From Methylophilales bacterium (lineage in GTDB: Bacteria > Pseudomonadota > Gammaproteobacteria > Burkholderiales > Methylophilaceae): DNA of 64,000 nucleotides. The stretch covers positions 62,001 through 126,000 of the forward strand of contig CP081940.1 in assembly GCA_019823025.1 (NCBI GenBank). Reading direction: 5' to 3'. Position 1 is the first letter of the stretch; each line of letters opens with the position of its first letter. A program made the translations under genes and the position numbers. The notes under the pieces are model-generated. The model ran no database searches and was not told the DNA's origin. It was given only the letters and a program-made list of their open reading frames with translations. This document shows positions 34,338 to 44,034 of this stretch, in pieces.

Positions 34338-35326
34338 TCATTTTTTTCAATACTAAGTTGAATGCTTTCAAGTGTTTTTACATTCCACAATGTGTCTTCA
34401 TTTGATAATTTGGCAGGTATATCTGAACTAACAACTTTATTGAAATGATTAATCTCTAAATTAAAGTGATTAGCTGCTGGGACAACCTCTTCAGTTAAGC
34501 CAGAACTTTCTGTATTGATAATTATTTTTGCTTGTTTGTCCTCCGATTGCCATACTATTGGACATTTAACCCTTCCTAAAGGTCCAAATACCTCAAATTC
34601 TGATCTTCGCGTACATTCAAAACTAATATCAAACGTTGCCCTTTTTGAGTTACCAAAATCAATTAAGCCACTTGTTGAAATATCTGCACCATAGTCATTA
34701 AGTTTAGCAATTGCTTTAACTCTCACAGGGTTTTCTTTAAAACATTGTCTTATTGTATGAATTGCATAAGGACCTATGTCCCAGAGTGCGCCACCTCCTT
34801 CAGCCATCGGACGATTTATACGATAAAACCTCGCAGGTTGAATTGGAAATGAAAACATTGAGTGTCCGTAGTTTATTTCACCTAAAATATTTGATTTAAT
34901 TGTATTCATAATTCGATCAAATTGTGGATGAAAAGCATACATAAATCCTTCCATAATTTTGACGTTATTTTTAGCGGCTTCTTCGATTAAAGTTTCTACT
35001 TCTTCAGATTTTATCGTCATGGGCTTTTCAATCAAAACATGCTTTTTTGCTCTTATTGCTTTCAAGGCGAACTCAGTATGTTCCTCGTTTGCGAGTGGTA
35101 TATAGATTACATCGACTTTTTCATGACTGATGACTTGATCAAATCCATCGAAACAGGATACTTTATCTTCATATTCTGGTAGATTCTTTATTAAGCATTC
35201 TTTAGATGCACCAGGCCTTCTACTGCCAATCGCTATCAACTCACCCATGTTTGATTTTGCAATCGAAGGCATAAGACGCTGGTTAACTCTTGCTGCACCT
35301 AAAATACCCCATCCGATCTTTCTCAT
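34322..35326 (-). CDS. Gfo/Idh/MocA-family oxidoreductase
   Basis: This 334-residue NAD(P)-dependent dehydrogenase has an N-terminal Rossmann motif (GWGILGAARVNQ), the EKP signature in VLIEKPMTIK (about 98-107), and the C-terminal sheet domain with GGGALWDIGPYAIHTIR. Members act on sugars, inositols or UDP-sugars. The position next to the EPS locus, but on the other strand, leaves its role open. It overlaps trhO by 4 bases. Confidence 0.87.
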   Translation of the reverse strand: MRKIGWGILGAARVNQRLMPSIAKSNMGELIAIGSRRPGASKECLIKNLPEYEDKVSCFDGFDQVISHEKVDVIYIPLANEEHTEFALKAIRAKKHVLIEKPMTIKSEEVETLIEEAAKNNVKIMEGFMYAFHPQFDRIMNTIKSNILGEINYGHSMFSFPIQPARFYRINRPMAEGGGALWDIGPYAIHTIRQCFKENPVRVKAIAKLNDYGADISTSGLIDFGNSKRATFDISFECTRRSEFEVFGPLGRVKCPIVWQSEDKQAKIIINTESSGLTEEVVPAANHFNLEINHFNKVVSSDIPAKLSNEDTLWNVKTLESIQLSIEKNDWVQL

Positions 35327-36264
35327 AAATTATCCTTTGTTAAATTTTTATTATCACCAATATGATTTTTACCTTTTGATTTTGATAACATAATTTGTTT
35401 TTGCCTTTCAATTACTCCAGCTTTTTTTTTCTCACTTAGCTTATTAAAGCAATAGGGACAAGAGATGCCTTTAGTATATTGATTTGATTCTATTTCTTTT
35501 GGTGATAGGGGGTGTCTGCAAGCATAACATTGATCATATTGCCCCTCATCTAAACCATGTGTGACTGCGACGCGCTGATCAAAGACAAAACATTCTCCTT
35601 CCCATAAACTTTCTTGTTTGGGAATATTTTCTAAATATTTTAAGATACCTCCTTTGAGATGATACACATCCTTAAATCCTTTCTCTAGCATTAAAGAGGT
35701 TGCTTTCTCACAACGAATTCCACCAGTGCAAAACATTGCGACTTTCTGCTGCTTTTTATCTTCGAGATTTTTTTCCACAAAGGAAGGAAACTCTCTGAAT
35801 GTTTTTGTTTGAGGGTTATTAGAGTTTTTAAAAGTACCAATATCCACTTCGTAATTGTTTCTAGTATCAATAACAATCGTATCTGGATCTTCAATTAGTG
35901 CATTCCAGTCCTCTGGATTAACATATTTACCAACTTTATTTGTTGGACTTATGCCTTTAACTCCCAGAGCGACAATTTCTTTTTTTATTCTCACCTTCAT
36001 TCTATAAAAAGGGTTTTTTGATACCCATGATTCTTTATGTTCGAGATTTTTAAAATTATTCTTAAAAAAGGAATCTTCTTTGATAAATTTAATAAATTTC
36101 TGAATTTTTTTTTCATCCGCAGATATGGTTCCATTGATTCCTTCAGAGGCCAATAAGATTGTTCCTTTGATACTATTTTTTTGACAAAATTTTAAAATAA
36201 ATGCTTTGAGTTGCTCGATATTTTCAAGGCTAACAAACTGATAAAAGGCTATAGTGAGGAACAT
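35323..36264 (-). CDS. trhO: tRNA uridine(34) hydroxylase (rhodanese-like)
   Basis: This 313-residue YceA/TrhO protein installs the 5-hydroxyl on wobble uridine in some tRNAs. It shows an N-terminal acylphosphatase-like domain (GTILLASEGINGT), a rhodanese domain with loop CTGGIRCEK (about 179-187), and a C-terminal Cys-rich part (CYACRHPLS and CPYCFNKLS) that could bind zinc. Length is normal. First gene of a leftward trio with an oxidoreductase and a phosphatase. Two A9 runs lie in the gene. Confidence 0.93.
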   Translation of the reverse strand: MFLTIAFYQFVSLENIEQLKAFILKFCQKNSIKGTILLASEGINGTISADEKKIQKFIKFIKEDSFFKNNFKNLEHKESWVSKNPFYRMKVRIKKEIVALGVKGISPTNKVGKYVNPEDWNALIEDPDTIVIDTRNNYEVDIGTFKNSNNPQTKTFREFPSFVEKNLEDKKQQKVAMFCTGGIRCEKATSLMLEKGFKDVYHLKGGILKYLENIPKQESLWEGECFVFDQRVAVTHGLDEGQYDQCYACRHPLSPKEIESNQYTKGISCPYCFNKLSEKKKAGVIERQKQIMLSKSKGKNHIGDNKNLTKDNL

Positions 36265-36364
36265 AATTAATATTGGTTAAATTTAATTTATTTTATGCTT
36301 TAAAAATGTTATTTTAACGCTCTTTTAATAGGTTTATTTAATAAATTTTCTGGAGAATTTTAAA

Positions 36365-36769
36365 ATGACACTGGAGCAAACATTATCAATCATAAAGCCT
36401 GATGCAGTTGCAAAGAATGTAATCGGAGAAATATACACAAGATTTGAAAAGGCGAATTTAAAAATTGTAAAAGCTATGATGGTTCATCTCACAAAAGAGG
36501 AGGCTGAAGGTTTTTATGCTGTTCATAAGGAAAGACCCTTTTTTAATGATTTAGTCAAATTCATGACATCTGGTCCAGTCATGATTCAGGCATTAGAGGG
36601 TGATAATGCCGTTTTAAAAAATAGAGAATTGATGGGAGTAACCAATCCTAAGGAAGCAGATGCCGGAACTATTAGAGCAGATTTTGCTGATAGTATTGAC
36701 GCAAATGCGGTTCATGGTTCTGATTCATTAGAAAATGCTAAAATAGAGATTGAATATTTCTTTGGTTAA
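36365..36769 (+). CDS. ndk: Nucleoside diphosphate kinase
   Basis: This 134-residue kinase balances NTP pools through a phospho-histidine. It has the N-terminal [23 protein letters not shown] and the active-site His in NAVHGSDS. It is a few residues shorter at the C-terminus than the usual 141-143. GGAG lies 9 bases ahead of the ATG. It heads the conserved ndk-rlmN-ispG-hisS order, with 6 bases to rlmN. Confidence 0.97.
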   Translation: MTLEQTLSIIKPDAVAKNVIGEIYTRFEKANLKIVKAMMVHLTKEEAEGFYAVHKERPFFNDLVKFMTSGPVMIQALEGDNAVLKNRELMGVTNPKEADAGTIRADFADSIDANAVHGSDSLENAKIEIEYFFG

Positions 36770-36775
36770 GCTTTT

Positions 36776-37867
36776 TTGGATAATTTACTCGATTTTAACT
36801 GCAATGAATTAACCGAATATATCCAAAAATCCGGCCATAAGCCTTATCGGGCTAAACAGTTATTAAAGTGGATTTATCATTTTGGGGAAAGAGATTTTTC
36901 CAAAATGACTGATTTAGCGATTACATTTCGTGAATCTTTGATTAATAAAGCTAAAATTGAAATTCCTGCAATAGAATTTGATCATCTGTCTTTTGATGGA
37001 ACACGCAAATGGTTATTAGATATGGGAACTAAAAATGGTATTGAAACTGTTTTTATTCCAGAAGAAAATCGTGGCACGCTGTGCATTTCATCGCAAGTAG
37101 GTTGCGCATTAGAATGCACATTCTGTTCTACGGGTAGGCAGGGCTTTAATAGAAATTTAACATCTGCTGAGATTATTGGGCAATTATGGCTAGCCAACAA
37201 CAAACTACGTGAGCAAGAAAATTATATGCTATTAAGCGGTGATGAGCGCATCATCACGAATGTCGTGATGATGGGGATGGGAGAGCCTTTAGCTAACTAC
37301 AGGCATGTCGTTCATGCATTAGAAATGATATTAGACGATGCTGTCTATGGTTTAAGTCGAAGAAAGGTGACATTATCAACAAGTGGCCTAGTTCCTGCGA
37401 TTGATAAATTAAGTCTTGATTGTCCAGTTTCCCTTGCCATTTCTCTTCATGCGTCAAATAATGAACTGAGAGACATAATTGTTCCAATAAATAAGAAATA
37501 TCCTCTCGATAAACTTATGTCTTCTTGCGTTAGATACATTGAAAGGGCACCCAGAGACTTCGTGACATTTGAGTATGTCATGTTGGAGGGTATCAATGAT
37601 TCAGCTGAACAAGCTAAAGAGCTTATCAAGCTAATTAAGGATGTTCCATCAAAGCTTAATTTAATTCCATTTAACCCATTTCCGAAAAGTGGATACAAGT
37701 GCTCAAAAAGGACAGTTATAAAATCTTTTCAAGAAATTTTAATGGATGCGGGTGTAGTCACGACAATTAGAAAAACTCGTGGAGATGATATCGATGCTGC
37801 CTGCGGACAACTTGCAGGGCAAGTTCAAGACAAAACTAAAAGAACACAACGGCTCAAGCTAATATGA
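36776..37867 (+). CDS. rlmN: Dual-specificity 23S rRNA/tRNA adenine-C2 methyltransferase
   Basis: This 363-residue radical-SAM enzyme methylates A2503 of 23S rRNA and A37 of some tRNAs. The [4Fe-4S] motif is C110-C114-C117 (CALECTFC). The C-terminal methyl-carrying cysteine is in [10 protein letters not shown]. The N-terminal helical domain has [11 protein letters not shown]. The start is TTG at 36776, giving the family N-terminus. It overlaps ispG by 4 bases. Confidence 0.96.
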   Translation: MDNLLDFNCNELTEYIQKSGHKPYRAKQLLKWIYHFGERDFSKMTDLAITFRESLINKAKIEIPAIEFDHLSFDGTRKWLLDMGTKNGIETVFIPEENRGTLCISSQVGCALECTFCSTGRQGFNRNLTSAEIIGQLWLANNKLREQENYMLLSGDERIITNVVMMGMGEPLANYRHVVHALEMILDDAVYGLSRRKVTLSTSGLVPAIDKLSLDCPVSLAISLHASNNELRDIIVPINKKYPLDKLMSSCVRYIERAPRDFVTFEYVMLEGINDSAEQAKELIKLIKDVPSKLNLIPFNPFPKSGYKCSKRTVIKSFQEILMDAGVVTTIRKTRGDDIDAACGQLAGQVQDKTKRTQRLKLI

Positions 37868-39075
37868 TAAAAAAAAATACGACTCAAGTGATGGTAGGTG
37901 ATGTCGCGGTAGGCGGTGGAGCTCCTATTGTGATTCAGTCAATGACAAACACCCATACATTTAATAAAAAAGAAACGGTAGCCCAAATATTGGAGCTCTG
38001 GAGCGCTGGCTCAGAGATCGTTCGAATCACAGTGAATGATGAAGAATCAGCGAAGGCAGTGCCTGATATAAAAAAAGAGTTACTTGATAATGGATGTAAT
38101 GCGCCAATTGTTGGGGATTTCCATTTTAATGGACATAAATTATTAGAAAAATATCCTGCTTGCGCAAATGCCCTTGATAAATACCGAATTAATCCAGGTA
38201 ATGTTGGTAAAGGCAGTAAGAGAGATGAACAGTTTTCAGCAATGATTAAAACAGCAATACATTTTGATAAGCCGATTCGAATTGGTGTAAATTGGGGAAG
38301 CTTAGATCAAGATCTTTTAAGGAGTTTAATGGATGAAAATGCAAAACTAAAAAATCCATTAACATCACAATCAGTGATGAAGGAGACTTTAATTAGATCA
38401 ACCATAGACAGTGCTAATGCAGCAGAGGAACTGGGGCTAGCAAATAATAAAATAATTGTCTCTTGCAAGGTGAGTGATGTTCAGGATTTAATTGAGGTCT
38501 ATACCAGCTTATCAAAAAGATGTAGTTACCCCTTACACTTAGGCCTTACAGAGGCTGGTATTGGGTCTAAAGGGATTGTTTCCTCGGCAGTATCCATGGG
38601 GTATCTTTTACAACATGGGATAGGAGATACAATTCGAATTTCATTAACCCCCGAGCCAGAAGAATCAAGGACAAATGAAGTCATTGTTGCGCAAGAGTTA
38701 TTACAAACCATGGGCATACGCTCTTTTTCACCTCTTGTCATTTCATGCCCAGGTTGTGGAAGAACAACCTCAACCTACTTTCAAGAATTAGCTGGTGAAA
38801 TACAAAGTCATTTAAGAAAGGCTATGCCAGATTGGAAAAAGAAATATAATAATGTTGAAGATATGAGCGTAGCAGTGATGGGTTGCGTTGTTAATGGCCC
38901 TGGAGAGTCAAAAATGGCTAATATTGGTATCAGTTTACCAGGAACAGGTGAACTCCCTGTAGCGCCTGTTTATGAAAATGGAAAAAAAACCGTTACATTG
39001 AAAGGTTCGTCAATAAGTGAAGACTTTAAAGGTATCATTGAAAAATATATTCAAAACAATTATGAGAAAAAATAA
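37864..39075 (+). CDS. ispG: 4-hydroxy-3-methylbut-2-enyl-diphosphate synthase
   Basis: This 403-residue iron-sulfur enzyme does the sixth step of the MEP isoprenoid pathway. It has a TIM-barrel N-terminus ([34 protein letters not shown]) and a C-terminal cluster domain with SCPGCGRT and GCVVNGPGE. It overlaps rlmN by 4 bases and hisS follows after 7. Confidence 0.97.
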   Translation: MIKKNTTQVMVGDVAVGGGAPIVIQSMTNTHTFNKKETVAQILELWSAGSEIVRITVNDEESAKAVPDIKKELLDNGCNAPIVGDFHFNGHKLLEKYPACANALDKYRINPGNVGKGSKRDEQFSAMIKTAIHFDKPIRIGVNWGSLDQDLLRSLMDENAKLKNPLTSQSVMKETLIRSTIDSANAAEELGLANNKIIVSCKVSDVQDLIEVYTSLSKRCSYPLHLGLTEAGIGSKGIVSSAVSMGYLLQHGIGDTIRISLTPEPEESRTNEVIVAQELLQTMGIRSFSPLVISCPGCGRTTSTYFQELAGEIQSHLRKAMPDWKKKYNNVEDMSVAVMGCVVNGPGESKMANIGISLPGTGELPVAPVYENGKKTVTLKGSSISEDFKGIIEKYIQNNYEKK

Positions 39076-39082
39076 ATCTTAG

Positions 39083-40351
39083 ATGGTTAATAAGATTCAA
39101 TCTATAAAAGGATTTTACGATGTTGCCCCAGATATTCAAAAGGTCTGGCGTTATTTTGAATCAAAGTGCTTGTCAATTTTTGATCAATATGGGTATGAAG
39201 AGATTGGACTCCCAATCATTGAGGCAACAGAATTATTTGAAGCGGGTGTCGGGACGCATACTGATATTGTCGAAAAGGAGATGTATAGCTGGACTGATAA
39301 GCTAAATGAAGACAAGTTAACATTGCGTCCAGAAGGTACGGCAGGATGTGTTAGGGCAGTTATTCAAGGAAGCTTAACCTATAACGGACCTATAAAGCTT
39401 TTTTATAGAGGCCCTATGTTTAGGCACGAAAATGTACAAAAAGGCAGACAAAGACAATTCCATCAACTAGGTATTGAATCGTTTGGTTTTACAGACCCTG
39501 CAAGCGATGCTGAACAAATAATTATGTTGAGTAGGCTATGGAAATCGCTTGGTTTAGAGAAAAAAATTCGCTTAGAAATTAACTCAATTGGTGATATTGA
39601 TGACAGAGAGCGTTACAGAAAAGAATTAATTGATTATTTTGAAAAAAATACAGAGATCTTAGATGAGGATTCTAAAAGAAGGCTGTATAAAAACCCAATG
39701 AGAATATTAGATAGTAAAAATCCTCGTATGCAGGATATGCTTGAAAAAGCACCTAAATTAATTGACTCGATAAATGAAGATGCTAACAAGCATTTTAATT
39801 CACTCTGTCAGATTTTAAAAGACAATCAGGTTAATTTTAAATTAAATAAAAGGCTGGTCAGAGGTTTGGATTACTACAACAGAACAGTTTTTGAATGGAT
39901 TACTAGTGAATTAGGTAGTCAGGGAACTGTTGCGGGTGGTGGACGGTATGATTACTTAGTCGAAAGATTAGGTGGAAAACCAACGCCAGCATGTGGTTTT
40001 GCCATTGGTATTGAGAGAATTATTTTATTGCTTGAGAATACAGATTTTGAAAATAATGATATTAACCCAGATATTTATATTGTAAATTTAGGGAATGAAT
40101 CGAGAGATAAGTCTTTTACTATTGCAGAAAACTTAAGGAATCAAAATTACAAAGTCACTGTAAATCTTGATTCAGCAAGCTTTAAATCACAAATGAAAAA
40201 AGCCGACAAAAGTAATGCAACAATTGCACTCATTATTGGTGAAGATGAGTTAAAAAACAATCTTATCCAGGTGAAACTTATTCGTAAAGATGGCTCTCAA
40301 ACAGAAGTAAAAGAGAAAGATATACTAAGTTTTATTAAACAAAATATTTAA
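39083..40351 (+). CDS. hisS: Histidyl-tRNA synthetase
   Basis: This 422-residue class II synthetase charges tRNA-His. It has motif 1 around GLPIIEATELF, motif 2 FYRGPMFRHENVQKGRQRQFHQ, the HisA motif RGLDYYNRTVFEW and motif 3 GGGRYDYLVERLGG with ACGFAIGIER. The C-terminal anticodon-binding domain is complete. Two peptide-type ABC ATPase genes follow, separating hisS from the yfgM homologue it usually adjoins. Confidence 0.97.
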   Translation: MVNKIQSIKGFYDVAPDIQKVWRYFESKCLSIFDQYGYEEIGLPIIEATELFEAGVGTHTDIVEKEMYSWTDKLNEDKLTLRPEGTAGCVRAVIQGSLTYNGPIKLFYRGPMFRHENVQKGRQRQFHQLGIESFGFTDPASDAEQIIMLSRLWKSLGLEKKIRLEINSIGDIDDRERYRKELIDYFEKNTEILDEDSKRRLYKNPMRILDSKNPRMQDMLEKAPKLIDSINEDANKHFNSLCQILKDNQVNFKLNKRLVRGLDYYNRTVFEWITSELGSQGTVAGGGRYDYLVERLGGKPTPACGFAIGIERIILLLENTDFENNDINPDIYIVNLGNESRDKSFTIAENLRNQNYKVTVNLDSASFKSQMKKADKSNATIALIIGEDELKNNLIQVKLIRKDGSQTEVKEKDILSFIKQNI

Positions 40352-40356
40352 TAAAA

Positions 40357-41196
40357 ATGAATAAATATATATTAAAAATCAATAATTTATCAATAAGAAC
40401 TAAAGTAGATACTAAACTTAATTTAGTTGATGATATTTCCTTTTCTGTTAAGAGTGGCAAAACAACATGTATTGTTGGTGAATCTGGAAGCGGTAAAAGC
40501 TTAACTGCTCTCTCGATTATTAGATTACTGTCCCCACAATTAAAAATGTCTGGAGAAATTTTATTTAACAACGAAGATATTTGCAAAATGAGTGAGCTTG
40601 AAATAAGAGAAAAGAGAGGTCTTGATATTGCCATGATTTTTCAAGAGCCCATGACCTCACTTAACCCAGTTTTAACAATTGGTTATCAGATCAAAGAGGC
40701 CATAGCCGTACATTCTGATTTACCAAATAATGAGATTAATAATAAAGTTGAAGAATTGTTAATGCTTGTCGGGATTCCTGTTGAAAGAATCAGTAGTTAT
40801 CCTGACGAATTATCAGGAGGGCAAAGACAGCGGGTCATGATTGCAATGTCAATGTCATGTAATCCAAAGTTACTTATTGCTGATGAACCTACCACTGCGC
40901 TTGATGTGACAGTTCAAGCTCAAATCCTCAAATTGTTAGATGATCTAAAAAGTAAGTTAAATATGTCTATGTTATTTATTACTCATGATTTTGGTGTTGT
41001 TGAGGATATTGCCGACGATGTGATTGTTATGTTTAAGGGAAAGATTGTCGAAAGAGGGGAAGTAAATCAAGTGCTCAAAAAACCGAAACATCCATACACT
41101 AAAGCCTTACTAGGATGCGTTCCAGATGCATTAGGAAAAAAACAATTAACTCCAATAGATTATGAAAAGTTAGATAGGGCTATACAAAGACTATGA
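40357..41196 (+). CDS. Peptide-type ABC transporter ATPase, first of a pair
   Basis: This 279-residue ATPase has Walker A GESGSGKS (about 41-48), Q-loop FQEPMTSLNPVLT, signature LSGGQRQR and Walker B LLIADEPTTALDVTVQAQI, all typical of DppD/OppD and the first half of YejF. The C-terminal oligopeptide-type tail (HPYTKALLGCVPD) is short. It overlaps the second ATPase by 4 bases. No permease or binding-protein genes are nearby. Confidence 0.88.
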   Translation: MNKYILKINNLSIRTKVDTKLNLVDDISFSVKSGKTTCIVGESGSGKSLTALSIIRLLSPQLKMSGEILFNNEDICKMSELEIREKRGLDIAMIFQEPMTSLNPVLTIGYQIKEAIAVHSDLPNNEINNKVEELLMLVGIPVERISSYPDELSGGQRQRVMIAMSMSCNPKLLIADEPTTALDVTVQAQILKLLDDLKSKLNMSMLFITHDFGVVEDIADDVIVMFKGKIVERGEVNQVLKKPKHPYTKALLGCVPDALGKKQLTPIDYEKLDRAIQRL

Positions 41197-41993
41197 AGAA
41201 GCTCTTGCAAACAAATAACTTATCAAAAACCTATGTGCAAACTCAAGGATTTTTTTCTAGGGTAAGGACTAATATTCATGCGCTTGATAATGTAAGTTTT
41301 TCTATCAATCAAGGAACGACAATGGCCGTTGTAGGCGAATCGGGTAGTGGAAAATCAACACTTGCAAAAAGTTTAGTCCGCCTTGTTAATCTTGATGAAG
41401 GGAGTGTTAAGTTCAATGGTCTTGATATACTTAACTTAGAAGGAGAAAAGCTAAAAAATGTTCGAAAAGATATTCAGATGATTTTTCAAGATCCCTATGC
41501 CTCTCTAAACCCACGATTAAGCATTTTACAAATTATGGAGGAACCACTCCTTATCCATAATTTTCAAGATAGGGATGCTCGTAGAAAAAAAATTGAAAAT
41601 TTCATTAAGCATGTCGGACTAAAAGCATCTGATTTAAAAAAATATCCTCATCAGTTTTCAGGTGGCCAGAGGCAAAGAATTGGTATCGCTAGAGCACTGA
41701 TTCTTGAACCAAAATTGGTAATTTGTGACGAACCTGTTTCAGCGCTTGATGTGTCAGTCCAAGCCCAGATATTAAAATTATTAAAGGACTTGCAGAGAGA
41801 ATTCGGACTTACTTATTTATTTATTACTCATGACTTAAGAATAGTAAGACACGTTGCAGACGATGTCATGGTAATGCGACATGGAAAGCTCGTCGAAGAG
41901 GGAAAAACTGATATAATTTTCAAAAATCCGAAGAACCAATATACAAAAGATTTAATCCAATCCATTCCAGGATTAGTCTCAAAAAGGAATTAG
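41193..41993 (+). CDS. Peptide-type ABC transporter ATPase, second of a pair
   Basis: This 266-residue ATPase has Walker A GESGSGKST, the typical FQDPYASLNPRLS, FSGGQRQRIGIARAL and VICDEPVSALDVSVQAQI, as in DppF/OppF and the second half of YejF. With the preceding gene the two total about 545 residues, close to one YejF chain, which suggests a split YejF-like unit. The partner permeases must lie elsewhere. It ends 5 bases before the yfgM-like gene. Confidence 0.88.
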   Translation: MKKLLQTNNLSKTYVQTQGFFSRVRTNIHALDNVSFSINQGTTMAVVGESGSGKSTLAKSLVRLVNLDEGSVKFNGLDILNLEGEKLKNVRKDIQMIFQDPYASLNPRLSILQIMEEPLLIHNFQDRDARRKKIENFIKHVGLKASDLKKYPHQFSGGQRQRIGIARALILEPKLVICDEPVSALDVSVQAQILKLLKDLQREFGLTYLFITHDLRIVRHVADDVMVMRHGKLVEEGKTDIIFKNPKNQYTKDLIQSIPGLVSKRN

Positions 41994-41998
41994 AATAA

Positions 41999-42622
41999 AT
42001 GGCATTTGATAATGATGAACAACAATCAGAATACTTTAAAAATTTTTATAATTTACACAAAGTTAAAATATTCTCAGCAATAGCAGTACTTCTAGTCGCT
42101 TTTTTTACTTACCAATACTTGGTGAGTGTCAGTGAGTCTAGAGATGAAGAGGCTTCTCAAATTTTCCAGGATGTGTTGGTATCTAAAATCGACAATATTG
42201 ATGAAATCAAATTGAAAGTAGGTTTACTTCAAAATGATTTCAGCAATTCGCCCTATGCAGCCAGAGCAAGTATTTATTATTCTAAGCTTTTAGTAGAGAC
42301 TAGGGATTATTCTGCTGCTGCAAAAGAACTTATTTGGGCTTCAGGTGAAAATATTGAACCATCAATTCAATCTATGGCAAATTATCTTTTAGGTAATTTA
42401 TATTTAGTTGAGAAAAAGCTTGAAGAGGCTCTTGAGGTAGCAAATAAAATCATTACTGAGGGATACATTGGCCTAGCAAATGATTTAAAGGGCGATATCT
42501 ATCTCGCCCAGGGGGATAAGGAGAATGCAATCAAATCGTATGAACTTGCCCTTAACTACTTTGGCGGTCAAGGAGAGCTTCACAAAGTAATTGAGAATAA
42601 ATTAAATTCAATTAGTCAATGA
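41999..42622 (+). CDS. YfgM-like TPR protein, SecYEG/BAM-linked periplasmic chaperone factor
   Basis: This 207-residue protein has a short cytoplasmic N-terminus (EQQSEYFKNFYNLHK), one membrane segment (about 26-44) and a periplasmic TPR-like helical domain. E. coli YfgM has this layout and helps pass new proteins to periplasmic chaperones. The position between hisS (plus the ABC pair) and bamB is the classic one. It overlaps bamB by 4 bases. Confidence 0.87.
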   Translation: MAFDNDEQQSEYFKNFYNLHKVKIFSAIAVLLVAFFTYQYLVSVSESRDEEASQIFQDVLVSKIDNIDEIKLKVGLLQNDFSNSPYAARASIYYSKLLVETRDYSAAAKELIWASGENIEPSIQSMANYLLGNLYLVEKKLEEALEVANKIITEGYIGLANDLKGDIYLAQGDKENAIKSYELALNYFGGQGELHKVIENKLNSISQ

Positions 42623-43998
42623 GGTTAATCCCTCTAATATTTCTTACTTCACTCTTATTTGGTTGTTTTATTGGGCCAGTTGAAGACTTTGTTGATCAAA
42701 TGGATGATCAGTATTTTGCAGATGAATTTAATAATATCCCAACTGAAATAAAACCTTATGATAAAAAAGTTTCTATAGAGCTACTTTGGGAGAATAAGGT
42801 TGGTGACAATGATGCACACAATCTAAATCTTATATTTTCTGAAGATTTTGTCATAGCTGCTACTAGTGATGGAAGCTTGCGAAAAATGCAAATGGCAACA
42901 GGTGAAACTGTATGGGAAAAAGAAATTTCTGAAGAGATAATGATCGGTGTAGGAGGGGATTTTGAATATATTCTGTTTGTTACGGAAAAAAGTTATCTAT
43001 GGTGCCTTGATAGTGAAGGTAATGCAATTTGGAAAATATTTGTTGATGGTGAGGTTTTAACCACACCAGTCATTAATAATAAAAAAGCTTACGTTAGACT
43101 TGCTAACTATGAAATTTTACAAATTGATTTAAAGCAAGGTGACATTGATTGGAGGTATGCTCATTCATCACCTTCTTTAACATTCAATGGTACATCATCA
43201 TTAACCTTCTCAGATGGGGTTATTTATGGAGGATTTGGTGCAGGAAAGCTTGTTGCGGTCCACCAAAAAAGTGGCGCATTTATATGGGAGGCAAATATAT
43301 CTCAAATAAAAGGAGTTACAGATATTGATAGACTTACTGATGTTTTAAGTAAGCCAATAATTAACGATTCTGAAGTTTACGCAGTTTCAACTTCAGGTGA
43401 TTTAACATCAATAGATAGAAGAAGCGCAAGTATCATTTGGACTCGTAAAATTTCAAGCTTTAATAATTTTGTTTTTGATGGTTTTGATATATATCTAACT
43501 CATAAGAGCGATTCAATTTACTCCTTAGACTCTAAAAGAAATGGAAAAACAAATTGGCGAAACGCTGACTTACAGTTCCGAAGAATAACTGATCCAATTA
43601 TTGTAGGTGACCAAATTGCAGTTGGTGATTTTGATGGATACATTCACCTTCTAAATTCTGAAACAGGCATTGTTGAAGGTCGAGCTCAAATTACATCTGG
43701 TGTCCCTATAGGAAAAAATATTCACTCTATTGGAGATAATAAAATATTAGGAATTGATCTTGAAGGTAATGTTTTTTATTTGCAAGTAAAAAATGTTTCA
43801 GAAGAGATAATTAAAGATAACATTGATGAACAACAAGACATCGATGAAAATACTATAAAGGAGCCTACTGAACTTAATGAGCCTAGTGTGCCTGATGAGT
43901 CTAGTAAGGCCGTTGAAACTCCAACAAACGAAATGTGTGACGTTGATGAAGGCGATATTAGAAATAAAGGTAATAGAAAAAGAAAAAATTGTTATTAG
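42619..43998 (+). CDS. bamB: Outer-membrane assembly lipoprotein BamB, with acidic C-terminal extension
   Basis: This 459-residue protein is the beta-propeller lipoprotein of the BAM complex. The lipobox LLFGC puts the lipidated cysteine at residue 16. Repeated PQQ-type blades are visible (ATSDGSLRKMQMATGETVWE, ALNGKTNW-type repeats). The family is usually near 390 residues; here a tail of about 65 residues follows, rich in Glu, Asp and Pro and ending in a Lys/Arg patch with a final Cys-Tyr. It precedes der, as in other proteobacteria. Confidence 0.92.
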   Translation: MRLIPLIFLTSLLFGCFIGPVEDFVDQMDDQYFADEFNNIPTEIKPYDKKVSIELLWENKVGDNDAHNLNLIFSEDFVIAATSDGSLRKMQMATGETVWEKEISEEIMIGVGGDFEYILFVTEKSYLWCLDSEGNAIWKIFVDGEVLTTPVINNKKAYVRLANYEILQIDLKQGDIDWRYAHSSPSLTFNGTSSLTFSDGVIYGGFGAGKLVAVHQKSGAFIWEANISQIKGVTDIDRLTDVLSKPIINDSEVYAVSTSGDLTSIDRRSASIIWTRKISSFNNFVFDGFDIYLTHKSDSIYSLDSKRNGKTNWRNADLQFRRITDPIIVGDQIAVGDFDGYIHLLNSETGIVEGRAQITSGVPIGKNIHSIGDNKILGIDLEGNVFYLQVKNVSEEIIKDNIDEQQDIDENTIKEPTELNEPSVPDESSKAVETPTNEMCDVDEGDIRNKGNRKRKNCY

Positions 43999-44034
43999 GC
44001 TTAGTTTAAAAATAAATTAGTTGGTCAAAAAAAA

